NCBI GenBank assembly: GCA_945888515.1
Contig: CAMDAD010000013.1
Coordinates: 22,029-86,028, forward strand
Length of the DNA: 64,000 bases
Direction of reading: 5' to 3'
From: Akkermansia muciniphila
GTDB taxonomy: Bacteria > Verrucomicrobiota > Verrucomicrobiia > Verrucomicrobiales > Akkermansiaceae
The notes under the pieces are model-generated. The model did no database searches, had not been told where the DNA came from, and saw nothing but the letters and a program-made list of their open reading frames with translations. Positions within the stretch are counted from its first letter, which is position 1, and every line of letters begins with the position of its first letter. A program made the translations under genes and the position numbers. Shown here piece by piece: positions 24,897 through 33,483 of the stretch.

Positions 24897-27602
24897 ATGA
24901 CAGCGGAGCACCAGAGATTGAGGGAAGATCACGAGCGCCGGGCGAACTGGAAGCGTTGGGGGTCGTATCTCAGCGAGCGACAGTGGGGCACGGTGCGGGA
25001 GGATGATTCTGATCACGGTAACAGTTGGTTGACGGTGCCACACGATCACGCCCGTTCCCGCACGTATCGCTGGGGCGAGGATGGATTGCAAGGCTGGTGC
25101 AACCGCAAAGGGCAACTCTGTTTCGCCCCTTCGTTGTGGAATGGTCGCGATGCGATTTTGAAAGAGCGATTGTTCGGATTAGGCGGTAATGAGGGCAATC
25201 ACGGCGAGGATGTGAAGGAGTGCTACTACTATCTCGATGCCACACCCACGCATTCCTACACAAAAGCCTTATACAAGTATCCACAAGTCGCTTATCCCTA
25301 CGCCGCCATCATCGCGGAAAATCAGAAACTCGGGCGTGATGGACCCGAGTTGGAAATTGCGGATATGGGAGTCTTCGCTGCCGGGCGCTACTTCGATGTC
25401 ATGCAGGAAGTAGCGAAACGCTCGCCCGAAGATTTATTGTGGCGCATTACCATCACTAACCATGGGCCTGAGGCGGCAGCCATCGATGTCCTACCGACCT
25501 TGTGGTTCCGCAATACTTGGTCCTGGGGTAACGAGCGTGAGGCTCCTTTGGAAAAACCATCCATCGTGCGCGAAGGCGATTTCTTGCGGGTGCGTCATGA
25601 GAGTGTGGGAAACTATCGCTTCTACGCCGATGCCGATGCAACTGCGCGCGCATCGCAATGGTTGTTCACGGAGAACGAGAGCAATTGGCAGGCGATGGGT
25701 GCGGGGAAAAATGAGGTCCCCTACGTGAAAGATGCTTTTCACCGTTACTTGATTCAAGGAGAACTGGATGCGGTCAATCCCGTTCCTCAAGGCACCAAGT
25801 CGGCCGCTTTGTTCCGTTTTGTGGTTCCCGCTGGTCAGTCGGTCACGGTGCGGTGTCGTCTTCATGCCGAGCGTGAGCAGAACGGGTGCGATGGACTAAC
25901 AGATTTTGAGGAGACCTTCCTTACACGCATCGCTGAGGCTGATGCCTTTTACGACGCGATCATCCCCCGACATATCCCCGCGAGCGAGCGCCTGATCTGT
26001 CGACAAGGCTACGCTGGGTTACTGTGGACGAAGCAATTTTTTTATTACGTCGTTGAGGATTGGTTGCTTGGCGATTCGAATGGCCCACCGCCGAGCGAGC
26101 GCCGTCTGCACGGGCGCAATGCCGATTGGAAACACTTTTTTGCGCGCGATATTTTGTCTATGCCCGACAAGTGGGAATACCCGTGGTTTGCGGCATGGGA
26201 CACCGCATTTCACATGATTCCCTTCGCGACGCTGGATCCTGATTTTGCCAAAGACCAGCTTTTGCTGCTGCTGCGCGAGTGGTATATGCATCCGAATGGT
26301 CAGCTTCCTGCGTACGAGTGGAATTTTTCTGATGTCAATCCACCCGTGCATGCTTGGGCAGTGTGGCGCGTTTATAAAATCGCGGATCCCAAGGGTGAGC
26401 GTGACCTGTTGTTTCTGGAGCGCGCCTTTCAAAAGCTGCTCGTGAATTTCACTTGGTGGGTCAACCGCAAGGATGCGGAAGGCAGGCATGTGTTTGGCGG
26501 AGGATTCCTCGGACTGGATAACATCGGAGTCTTTGATCGCTCGCACGCTCTGCCCGGCGGCGGACACTTGCATCAAGCCGATGGCACCGCGTGGATGGCC
26601 TCCTATTGCCTGACAATGCTTACGATGGCTCTCGAACTCGCGCTTGAAAAACCTGCCTATGAGGATATCGCGTCGAAATTTTTCGAGCACTACGTCAACA
26701 TCACCGATGCCATCAACAGCCTCGGTGGTACTGGGTTATGGGATGAGCAGGATGGTTTTTATTATGATCAGCTCATTATCAATCACGAAAGCCCTATCCC
26801 ACTCCGCATCCGCTCGCTAGTCGGGTTACTACCCCTGTGCGCGGTGACGGTGTTAAAGCAAAAAACCATCGATGCTCTGCCTGGTTTCCGCAAGCGGCTC
26901 GATTGGTTTTTAAGCAATCGCCCGGATTTGCTGAAATACATCCGCGTGCGTCGAGCTCAGGGATCGAAAAATCCCGGACGTTGTTTGCTGGCTTTACCGA
27001 CAGAGGAGCGCCTGCGCAAAACCCTAGAGCGTATGCTTGCGAGTGAGGAATTCCTTTCGCCCTTCGGCATCCGCTCCATGAGCAAGATTCATGAAACGCA
27101 GCCCTTCGTTTTCGAGCACAGCGGCAACCGCAATGAGGTGCGTTACACGCCAGGAGAATCGAACACGGATATGTTCGGTGGCAATTCGAATTGGCGGGGC
27201 CCGATTTGGTTTCCGACAAATTTCCTCATCATCGAGGCACTCGAACGCTATCATTATTTCTTCGGCGATTCCCTCACTGTCGAATATCCCACTGGATCCG
27301 GAAACAAAAAAACCTTGATCGAAGTAGCGATCGATCTGTGCGATCGGTTGATTGCTTTATTCGTGCCAAATGAAAAAGGATATCGTCCCTGTTTCGGCAA
27401 TGCACCGCGTTACGCTGATGTCCCGCATTGGCAGAATTTGTTGTTATTCCACGAGTATTTCCATGCTGAGACAGGAGAGGGCCTGGGCGCATCGCATCAG
27501 ACGGGCTGGACCTCACTCGTCATACGCTTGGTGCGCGAGCGCAGGGAAAAATTGATTCACTACTCCGATGGCAACGACGGCCCAGACGAGTTGCTGCTAT
27601 GA
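24897..27602 (+). CDS. GH63/MGH1-like glycoside hydrolase, cytoplasmic
   Basis: 901 residues with no signal peptide. The C-terminal half forms an alpha/alpha barrel with W-A-A-W-D-T-A-type motifs (here W-F-A-A-W-D-T-A-F-H-M near 432-442), P-A-Y-E-W-N-F-S-D-V-N-P-P-V-H and N-S-N-W-R-G-P-I-W-F-P-T-N, all typical of family GH63 and mannosylglycerate-hydrolase-like proteins; the second catalytic acid is expected near G-E-G-L-G-A-S-H-Q-T-G-W-T. The N-terminal half is beta-rich. GH63 enzymes release glucose or act on glucosyl/mannosyl glycerate. A good Shine-Dalgarno (GAGGGCGG) precedes the ATG. It follows the polyketide cluster by 95 bases but is functionally distinct. Confidence 0.85.
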   Translation: MTAEHQRLREDHERRANWKRWGSYLSERQWGTVREDDSDHGNSWLTVPHDHARSRTYRWGEDGLQGWCNRKGQLCFAPSLWNGRDAILKERLFGLGGNEGNHGEDVKECYYYLDATPTHSYTKALYKYPQVAYPYAAIIAENQKLGRDGPELEIADMGVFAAGRYFDVMQEVAKRSPEDLLWRITITNHGPEAAAIDVLPTLWFRNTWSWGNEREAPLEKPSIVREGDFLRVRHESVGNYRFYADADATARASQWLFTENESNWQAMGAGKNEVPYVKDAFHRYLIQGELDAVNPVPQGTKSAALFRFVVPAGQSVTVRCRLHAEREQNGCDGLTDFEETFLTRIAEADAFYDAIIPRHIPASERLICRQGYAGLLWTKQFFYYVVEDWLLGDSNGPPPSERRLHGRNADWKHFFARDILSMPDKWEYPWFAAWDTAFHMIPFATLDPDFAKDQLLLLLREWYMHPNGQLPAYEWNFSDVNPPVHAWAVWRVYKIADPKGERDLLFLERAFQKLLVNFTWWVNRKDAEGRHVFGGGFLGLDNIGVFDRSHALPGGGHLHQADGTAWMASYCLTMLTMALELALEKPAYEDIASKFFEHYVNITDAINSLGGTGLWDEQDGFYYDQLIINHESPIPLRIRSLVGLLPLCAVTVLKQKTIDALPGFRKRLDWFLSNRPDLLKYIRVRRAQGSKNPGRCLLALPTEERLRKTLERMLASEEFLSPFGIRSMSKIHETQPFVFEHSGNRNEVRYTPGESNTDMFGGNSNWRGPIWFPTNFLIIEALERYHYFFGDSLTVEYPTGSGNKKTLIEVAIDLCDRLIALFVPNEKGYRPCFGNAPRYADVPHWQNLLLFHEYFHAETGEGLGASHQTGWTSLVIRLVRERREKLIHYSDGNDGPDELLL

Positions 27603-27627
27603 TCTGTCTCGCTTGCGTGAGATGCCT

Positions 27628-29187
27628 TCACTCCTTTTCTGCGATGAGCTCACTGAGAAGAATCTTTTGGAAGACCAGATCCGCTTGAGAGGATTCATAG
27701 AGAATGCCGAGAGTCTGCGCATCGATCATGACTAACGTAGAATAAGAACCACCTTTGCTATCTAGCAGCATTCGATATTTTTCTGGCCAAGTTTTTCCGT
27801 CATCTAGGGAAAGCTGAATGGTCATGTCGCGGCGGGAATTTTTGTGATGCGGGTTGGAGAAGAGTAGCGCGTGGCGGCCATCGGGCAGGGTGTGGGAGAT
27901 CATGGATGCCATGCACACCGGTTCTGGTAGGGCGCTGCGATCGGCAGGGTGCACGGTCCAGGTTTTGCCAAGATCGCGCGTGATGGAGATCGCGCGACCA
28001 TTGGTGGCGGCATTCGCAGCGCGGTTGCGGTTGTCGCGCATGTTGAGCAAAAGGGAGCCATCGGAGAGCGTGGCCACGGCGCATTCGGTGGTATCGGAGC
28101 GGGCGGGGGAGGACACGCTCCATGTGGCACCGTGATCGCGACTGAACATGATGTTGGAAAATGGTTTTCCCTGCGCGTCACGTCCTTGGGTGGGCATGAC
28201 GAGCGTGCCATCGCTCAGAGCGATGCCATTGCCGGGTGCGGGTGCGAAGAGATGCCAGGTGGGGTCTTTTAGTTGGGTTGTGCGGTTCTCTGGTGCGGAC
28301 CAGGTTTTGCCATGATCTTTGGAGCGGACGATCAGGAATTGTGAACTACGGGTCAGATCATGTCCCGGCTCCGAGCCCTTGCCTGTCCATTGATGCGAGC
28401 CCGGCTTGCCGTGGGTCCAGACCGCTGAGACAAAAATCTCGCCGGTCTGGGGATCGACCAAAATGTTCGGATCCGAGCAGCCGTTTTCCGTCTGAGGTTT
28501 TCCGCCGAATTCTCCCATGTCCATGATGGGCACAGGATCAGCCCAAGTTTGCCCGCCATCGGTGGAGCGCGAGAGCCCGATATCCATGTGCCCTTGCAGG
28601 TCGCGCGCGGAGAGATAGCGCATGTCGTAGACGGCGAGCAATGAGCCATCCTTGGCGCGGGCGATGGCGGGGATACGAAAGGTATGGCACTGGAATTGTC
28701 CGCGTTTGTGCAGAGAATATGCGGGGCGCAGTGGCGGCAGTGGCTTGTCCTCGGGATGGAGTGGCGCGCCATCGGCAAAAGTCAGTTCGATGCAACGCGG
28801 GTGCAAACGAGCGAGCAAGTTCAGGCCGGGCGTGGCACGACCATAGAGGGAAAACCGATGTTTGCCTGCGGGAAGTGTGACCTCGCCATGAAAGGTGATG
28901 ACTGGCCCTTTTTCTGGTTCCGCTTTCCACGCACCAGGAAGATCGAGCGAGAGATCGGTGAGATCAGCTGCCTCGGCACCTTTGAGAATCTTGACGGAAC
29001 GCAAGGTATATGCACGATCGATGACTAAATCCACGTGCACTAAGGTTCGGCGCTCGCCATCAGTCAAAAGCGGAATGTTGGGGCGCGACTGCGTGACTCC
29101 GGACAATAATAGCTCGGGTGTTTCGACCGCTAGTGCGGAGTTGATCCAGAGCACGGCGGAACAAAATGCAATCAAACGGCGAGACAT
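27628..29187 (-). CDS. Secreted exo-alpha-sialidase (GH33)
   Basis: 519 residues with signal peptide M-S-R-R-L-I-A-F-C-S-A-V-L-W-I-N-S-A-L-A. An N-terminal beta domain (about 22-150) is followed by the six-bladed propeller: F-R-I-P at about 172-175 supplies the arginine that binds the carboxylate, and five Asp-box repeats (S-T-D-G-G-Q-T-W, S-K-D-H-G-K-T-W, S-R-D-H-G-A-T-W, T-R-D-L-G-K-T-W, S-L-D-D-G-K-T-W) are visible. It hydrolyses terminal sialic acids from glycans outside the cytoplasm. It is divergently transcribed from a mutarotase-symporter fusion, which suggests a sialic acid scavenging unit. Confidence 0.92.
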   Translation of the reverse strand: MSRRLIAFCSAVLWINSALAVETPELLLSGVTQSRPNIPLLTDGERRTLVHVDLVIDRAYTLRSVKILKGAEAADLTDLSLDLPGAWKAEPEKGPVITFHGEVTLPAGKHRFSLYGRATPGLNLLARLHPRCIELTFADGAPLHPEDKPLPPLRPAYSLHKRGQFQCHTFRIPAIARAKDGSLLAVYDMRYLSARDLQGHMDIGLSRSTDGGQTWADPVPIMDMGEFGGKPQTENGCSDPNILVDPQTGEIFVSAVWTHGKPGSHQWTGKGSEPGHDLTRSSQFLIVRSKDHGKTWSAPENRTTQLKDPTWHLFAPAPGNGIALSDGTLVMPTQGRDAQGKPFSNIMFSRDHGATWSVSSPARSDTTECAVATLSDGSLLLNMRDNRNRAANAATNGRAISITRDLGKTWTVHPADRSALPEPVCMASMISHTLPDGRHALLFSNPHHKNSRRDMTIQLSLDDGKTWPEKYRMLLDSKGGSYSTLVMIDAQTLGILYESSQADLVFQKILLSELIAEKE

Positions 29188-29325
29188 ATCGTTAGGGTAG
29201 TTGGAATGGATTACGTGATCCTAGTAGGAAAGGTCTGAGAAAGATAACGTAAATCAACCGGTTGGTATTTCAGACCTTTACTCCCTCCCACTCATGAAGA
29301 TAAGATAATGTAACATCAGCCACTC
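29188..29325. other. Divergent regulatory region between sialidase and mutarotase-symporter genes
   Basis: 138 bases without a gene. It holds a 10-bp perfect inverted repeat AAAGGTCTGA (29229-29238) / TCAGACCTTT (29270-29279) and, between its arms, the palindrome described separately. A GATAAT (29304-29309) about 15 bases before the plus-strand start is a possible -10 element. The pattern suggests joint control of both genes. Confidence 0.55.
29255..29264. promoter_or_regulatory. Operator-like palindrome CAACCGGTTG
   Basis: A perfect 10-bp palindrome with a central CpG inside AAAT-CAACCGGTTG-GTATTT. LacI-family repressors typically bind palindromes of the form xAACCGGTTx, so a sugar-responsive repressor is plausible. 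No regulator gene is adjacent, so the factor would act in trans. Confidence 0.45.
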
Positions 29326-31860
29326 ATGATTATGTTCTATCGCGTTCTCATTTTGTTAGGTCTGCTCACCATGCGGGTCATGGCGACGTTTTCCTGGACC
29401 ACGTTGCCGGATTTGCCGGATCAGCATGGTTTCGCGGGGGCGTATGCTGGGGTGTCGCACGATACCTTGCTTGTCGCGGGTGGTGCGAATTTTCCTGAGC
29501 GGCCGCCGTGGGAGGGTGGAGCCAAGGTGTGGCATGATCGGGTGTTTGCCCTTGCTGCGGATCAGAGTGGCTGGACAGAAGTGGCGAGGCTACCAAAGGC
29601 CTTGGGCTATGGAGTTTCGATCACTACGCCAGAGGGAGTGGTGTGCATCGGTGGCTCCCATGCGGCGGGACATGAGGCCGGTGTGTTTCGCCTGCGTTGG
29701 GATGGCAGCAAGGTGGAGATCGAGCCCCTGCCGCCCTTGCCCATCGCTCTGGCAAACATGGCGGGAGCGCTGGTGGGCGGACGAATTCACGTCATCGGAG
29801 GAAGCACCAGTCCCGAGTCAGTGGTGGCATCCAACCGACATTTTTGTCTGGAAGGTGGGGTGTGGAAAGAACTGGCAGCCTTGCCTGCCGAAGGTCGCAT
29901 CTTACCCGTAGCAGGAGCGAAAAACGGAGCGTTTTTTGTGTTTTCCGGTGCGTCTCTGCACGCGGATGCTGATGGCAAACCGATGCGGACATACTTGCGC
30001 GATGCTTGGAAATACCAAGCTTCAGGAGAATGGAAACGTCTCACAGATTTGCCACGTGCGGCGGAAGCGGCACCTTCTCCTGCTATCAGCGCCGGGGCTT
30101 CTCATTTGTTGATTCTCGGTGGTGATGACGGCACGTTCACGACTTTCGAGCCGAAGTCCGCTCATCCCGGATTTGCGCGAGATGTTCTCGGCTACGATGT
30201 GGTGACCGATACATGGAATGTGGTGGAAACCATGCCTGCTTCTGCTTCCGCCGCTGTGACTGCTCCCGTAGTGTCATGGCGCGGCAGCGACTGGGTGATC
30301 AGCGGAGAGCTCCGACCAGCCGTGCGAACTAGGGCGGTGACTGGGCTGACCATCAAGCCTGCTAAGTCAGCCTTCGGCCTACTGAACTGGAGCGTGGTGA
30401 TTGTCTATCTGGCGGCGATGATTGGCATTGGTGTGTATTTCATGAAACGCGAGGCGGCTTCCACGACCGAAGCTTACTTCCGCGGCGGCCAACGCGTGCC
30501 TGCCTGGGTGGCGGGCTTGTCGATTTTTGCGACCATGCTCAGCGCGCTGACTTTCATGGGCATTCCCGCGCGTGCTTATCATACTGACATCTCTTGGTAT
30601 TTGGGACAATTGCCGATTTTACTCATCGTGCCGCTGGTCATGCGTTGCTATCTGCCGTTTTTTCGCAAGCTCGATCTGACCTCCGCGTATGAGTATCTAG
30701 AACGTCGTTTTTCTTTATCCTGTCGTTTATTTGCATCTATCGCATTTACCGCATTTCATCTCGGCCGCATCGCCATTGTGCTTTATCTTCCTGCGCTGGC
30801 TCTGGCGACGGTGTCGGACATCGGTGTCATCACGGCGATTCTAGTAATCGGCCTTCTGTGCTTGGTCTACACCGTGATGGGTGGGATCGAAGCGGTGGTT
30901 TGGACGGATGCGGTGCAGGCAATTGTCCTGATGGCGGGCGCTGTCCTGTGCTTTGTGCTGGCTGTGTGGCAGGTGGACGGCGGGCTGGTGGGTGTGACCA
31001 AAATTGCGCTAACGGATCACAAGATGTTCGAGAGCCTGCGATGGGATTCGTTTGACATCACCGATGGTACTAATGCCGCACTGGTGTTGTTTGTGGCATT
31101 CTTTTTCAACTCATTGATTCCTTACACGTCGAGCCAGGATGTGGTGCAGCGTTACGTAACAACTGCGAACATCGATGCCGCGAAACGTTCGCTTCGGGTG
31201 ACGATGTGGATGTCCTTAGTCGGTAGCCTCGTGTTCTTTTTGTTAGGTACGGCGATATACGCTTTTTATAAAACGCATCCGGGTAGGCTCGATCCCTCGC
31301 TCGTTGCCGGTGATTCGATTTTGCCGTTTTATATTTTCCGCGAGCTTCCTGCGGGCGTCTCGGGCCTGATCATCGCCGCTATTTTTGCCGCCGCGCAATC
31401 AACCGTATCCTCCTCACTCAACAGTGTGGCGACAACATACGTGAAGGACATCGATGCACGTTTGTTACGGCCCGGGCGCGAGGATAGGAGTTATTTGCGC
31501 GTGGCGCAGATCGTTGTGGTGATCGCGGGACTTTTCGGCACCGGCATCGCGGTCTTGATGGCGCGATCGAATATCGAGTCCGCCTTTGCCACTTTCAATA
31601 CCATGATCGGTCTCACGGCGGGTTCATTGGGGGGATTGTTTGCGCTGGGAATTTTTACACGAAGCACGCACGGCTTGGGCGCGCTTGTCGGTGCGATCGC
31701 CGGCTTTGCCAGCGTGGTAATTCTTCATCTTACCAAAGCACCAGTAAGCGGGCTGCTCTACGCAGCCATTGGTTTCATCGTTTGTTACGCAGTTGGGATT
31801 CTCGCAAGCCGACTATGCTCCGGCCTCGGAGATGCGACTTTATCTCTGCGTGGTCGGTAG
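29326..31860 (+). CDS. Kelch-type sialic acid mutarotase fused to sodium:solute symporter
   Basis: 844 residues. After a signal-like N-terminus (to about residue 21) comes a Kelch beta-propeller (about 22-340) with G-G blades such as L-L-V-A-G-G-A-N-F-P, V-V-C-I-G-G-S and I-H-V-I-G-G-S, resembling the periplasmic N-acetylneuraminate mutarotase NanM. From about 352 the protein becomes a sodium:solute symporter (SSS) with some 13 helices, including G-G-Q-R-V-P-A-W-V-A-G-L-S, A-L-T-F-M-G-I-P-A-R-A-Y and A-Q-S-T-V-S-S-S-L-N. A periplasmic mutarotase tethered to its transporter would convert alpha- to beta-sialic acid just before import. The neighbouring divergent sialidase supports this substrate. 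Confidence 0.86.
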   Translation: MIMFYRVLILLGLLTMRVMATFSWTTLPDLPDQHGFAGAYAGVSHDTLLVAGGANFPERPPWEGGAKVWHDRVFALAADQSGWTEVARLPKALGYGVSITTPEGVVCIGGSHAAGHEAGVFRLRWDGSKVEIEPLPPLPIALANMAGALVGGRIHVIGGSTSPESVVASNRHFCLEGGVWKELAALPAEGRILPVAGAKNGAFFVFSGASLHADADGKPMRTYLRDAWKYQASGEWKRLTDLPRAAEAAPSPAISAGASHLLILGGDDGTFTTFEPKSAHPGFARDVLGYDVVTDTWNVVETMPASASAAVTAPVVSWRGSDWVISGELRPAVRTRAVTGLTIKPAKSAFGLLNWSVVIVYLAAMIGIGVYFMKREAASTTEAYFRGGQRVPAWVAGLSIFATMLSALTFMGIPARAYHTDISWYLGQLPILLIVPLVMRCYLPFFRKLDLTSAYEYLERRFSLSCRLFASIAFTAFHLGRIAIVLYLPALALATVSDIGVITAILVIGLLCLVYTVMGGIEAVVWTDAVQAIVLMAGAVLCFVLAVWQVDGGLVGVTKIALTDHKMFESLRWDSFDITDGTNAALVLFVAFFFNSLIPYTSSQDVVQRYVTTANIDAAKRSLRVTMWMSLVGSLVFFLLGTAIYAFYKTHPGRLDPSLVAGDSILPFYIFRELPAGVSGLIIAAIFAAAQSTVSSSLNSVATTYVKDIDARLLRPGREDRSYLRVAQIVVVIAGLFGTGIAVLMARSNIESAFATFNTMIGLTAGSLGGLFALGIFTRSTHGLGALVGAIAGFASVVILHLTKAPVSGLLYAAIGFIVCYAVGILASRLCSGLGDATLSLRGR

Positions 31861-31932
31861 CTTCGGCCATCCGGTTAATCTGTCTCCGGTGCTTGCCAAA
31901 GCGAGGGTGGTGTGTAAGCTGGAGCCGCATTC

Positions 31933-33012
31933 ATGAGTTCGCTGAAGTCAACGTTGCATCTGAACGAAAACATCACACGGTTGTTCGAAGCGGCTGGTTG
32001 TGGTGATCTCGGTGCGATTGCGGCGATGGAGGTAAATGAACTAGCCGCGATTTTGGCGAGGGCAAATCAACAGTTCCGGGTAGTGGAAGCAATGCCGGAT
32101 ACCGCGCAGCTCGATCAGTGGATCACGACCGCGCGCGGACTGTCGGATACCGCTACTTGGCACGCGGGGGAAACATCCGCTGAGCCCGAGATCGTGAATT
32201 TTGAATTTGACCCAGATGTATTAGAGATGATCGCCATGTCACCGCTGGCGTTACCGTTGCCTGGTAAACTTCTCGCGTCAAAACAAGTACTTGTGCAGGA
32301 AATTCCCGAAGCTGTTTTGCTCACTGCGGCGAGAGGGGATGTGTCGATGCGTGTCGGCACGAAGTCTCCGGAAAAAGCTAAGCTGAGTCCCATCATCAAA
32401 ACTCCCGTCACGCAGGGGAACTATGTAAACACAATTTCGTTCGGTTTGAAAAAAGAGGAGGTCAACCGCGCGCGCATCCGTTCGACGCAGGAATTTCTTG
32501 ATCCGAATATCAAACAGCCCACGGTAGATCATAAGGCGCTCGCTGCCGAGCGGTTGCAACGCATGCGCGCGGCGGCTCCGGAGACGAATCGCGGTGTCGA
32601 TCCCTCTTCGCGGCGATACATTCGCGGTGTGCTGCATTCGAATCCCAAAAAGATCTGGTGTGGCGCTCTGTTCACCTTGGCTTGTCATTTTCTGATTCCC
32701 ACAGGCATTTTTGCTGCTTTCGCCCTGCTGCTCAAAGATAATGGTTTTTCTCTTTTTCAATGGGTGCCCTCATGGTTTCTAGCATTTCCGTTAGGTGTCT
32801 TTGTCGCGGGACTGCTCTACTTGACAATCAGCTTTGGATGCAGTTGCCGCATCTGTGGGCAAAAATGTTTTGTGCCGCGGAACTGCTTGAAAAACAACAA
32901 AGCGCATCATCTGCCATTGCTCGGCAACGTTTTTGCCGTCGCATTGCACATCCTATTGTTTCGGTGGTTCCGCTGCAGCTTTTGTGGCACGCCGGTCCGT
33001 TTGAAAGAATGA
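31933..33012 (+). CDS. DUF4332-like helix-hairpin-helix protein with two membrane helices and C-terminal zinc ribbon
   Basis: 359 residues. Residues 10-70 (N-I-T-R-L-F-E-A-A-G-C-G-D-L-G-A-I-A-A-M) resemble the helix-hairpin-helix DUF4332 fold. A polar, lysine/arginine-rich linker (about 75-235) follows. Then come two transmembrane segments (about 243-266 and 274-298), a cysteine knuckle C-R-I-C-G-Q-K-C-F-V-P-R-N-C, a third hydrophobic segment and a closing C-S-F-C-G-T-P pair. The cysteines suggest a zinc ribbon split by a membrane segment. No function is known. It ends three bases before the convergent dtd gene. Confidence 0.62.
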   Translation: MSSLKSTLHLNENITRLFEAAGCGDLGAIAAMEVNELAAILARANQQFRVVEAMPDTAQLDQWITTARGLSDTATWHAGETSAEPEIVNFEFDPDVLEMIAMSPLALPLPGKLLASKQVLVQEIPEAVLLTAARGDVSMRVGTKSPEKAKLSPIIKTPVTQGNYVNTISFGLKKEEVNRARIRSTQEFLDPNIKQPTVDHKALAAERLQRMRAAAPETNRGVDPSSRRYIRGVLHSNPKKIWCGALFTLACHFLIPTGIFAAFALLLKDNGFSLFQWVPSWFLAFPLGVFVAGLLYLTISFGCSCRICGQKCFVPRNCLKNNKAHHLPLLGNVFAVALHILLFRWFRCSFCGTPVRLKE

Positions 33013-33015
33013 GAT

Positions 33016-33468
33016 TCACTGGCGATCTCGACTGTCGATGACGATGGTCACCGGACCATCATTGCAGAGGCTCACCTGCATATCGGCACCGAATACACCG
33101 CATTTCACTGGCACGCCGGACATTTTTTCTAACAACTCGCAAGATTGCTCGATCATAAGAGCGGCTTGTGCGGGATCAGCGGAGCGGAGAAAAGACGGGC
33201 GATTGCCTTTTTTCGTGCTGGCGTGCAATGTGAACTGACTGACGACCAAGAGCGCGCCACCTGCCTCGGTGACGTTGTGATTCATTTTCCCCTGCTCATC
33301 AGAAAAAATCCTAAGCTGCGCGATCTTTCCCATCAGCCACTCGCGATCCTCCGCACTGTCGCCCTGCTCCACGCCTAACAACACCAATAAGCCATGCTGG
33401 ATGCAGCTGTGCGGGAGACCCGCGATGTGCACCGAAGCCTCTGTGACACGCTGGATCACTGCTCGCAT
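33016..33468 (-). CDS. dtd: D-aminoacyl-tRNA deacylase
   Basis: 150 residues from M-R-A-V-I-Q-R-V, the invariant start of the family. The catalytic S-Q-F-T-L-H-A motif (near 77-83) and the C-terminal G-V-F-G-A-D-M-Q-V-S-L-x-N-D-G-P-V-T element (here with Cys at x) are intact; the family also carries a G-P motif in this last element. It hydrolyses D-amino acids from mischarged tRNA, a chirality checkpoint. An ATG four codons upstream (33480) is less likely. It lies 15 bases downstream of the secreted monoheme gene. Confidence 0.93.
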   Translation of the reverse strand: MRAVIQRVTEASVHIAGLPHSCIQHGLLVLLGVEQGDSAEDREWLMGKIAQLRIFSDEQGKMNHNVTEAGGALLVVSQFTLHASTKKGNRPSFLRSADPAQAALMIEQSCELLEKMSGVPVKCGVFGADMQVSLCNDGPVTIVIDSRDRQ

Positions 33469-33483
33469 GACGTCATCCAAAAG

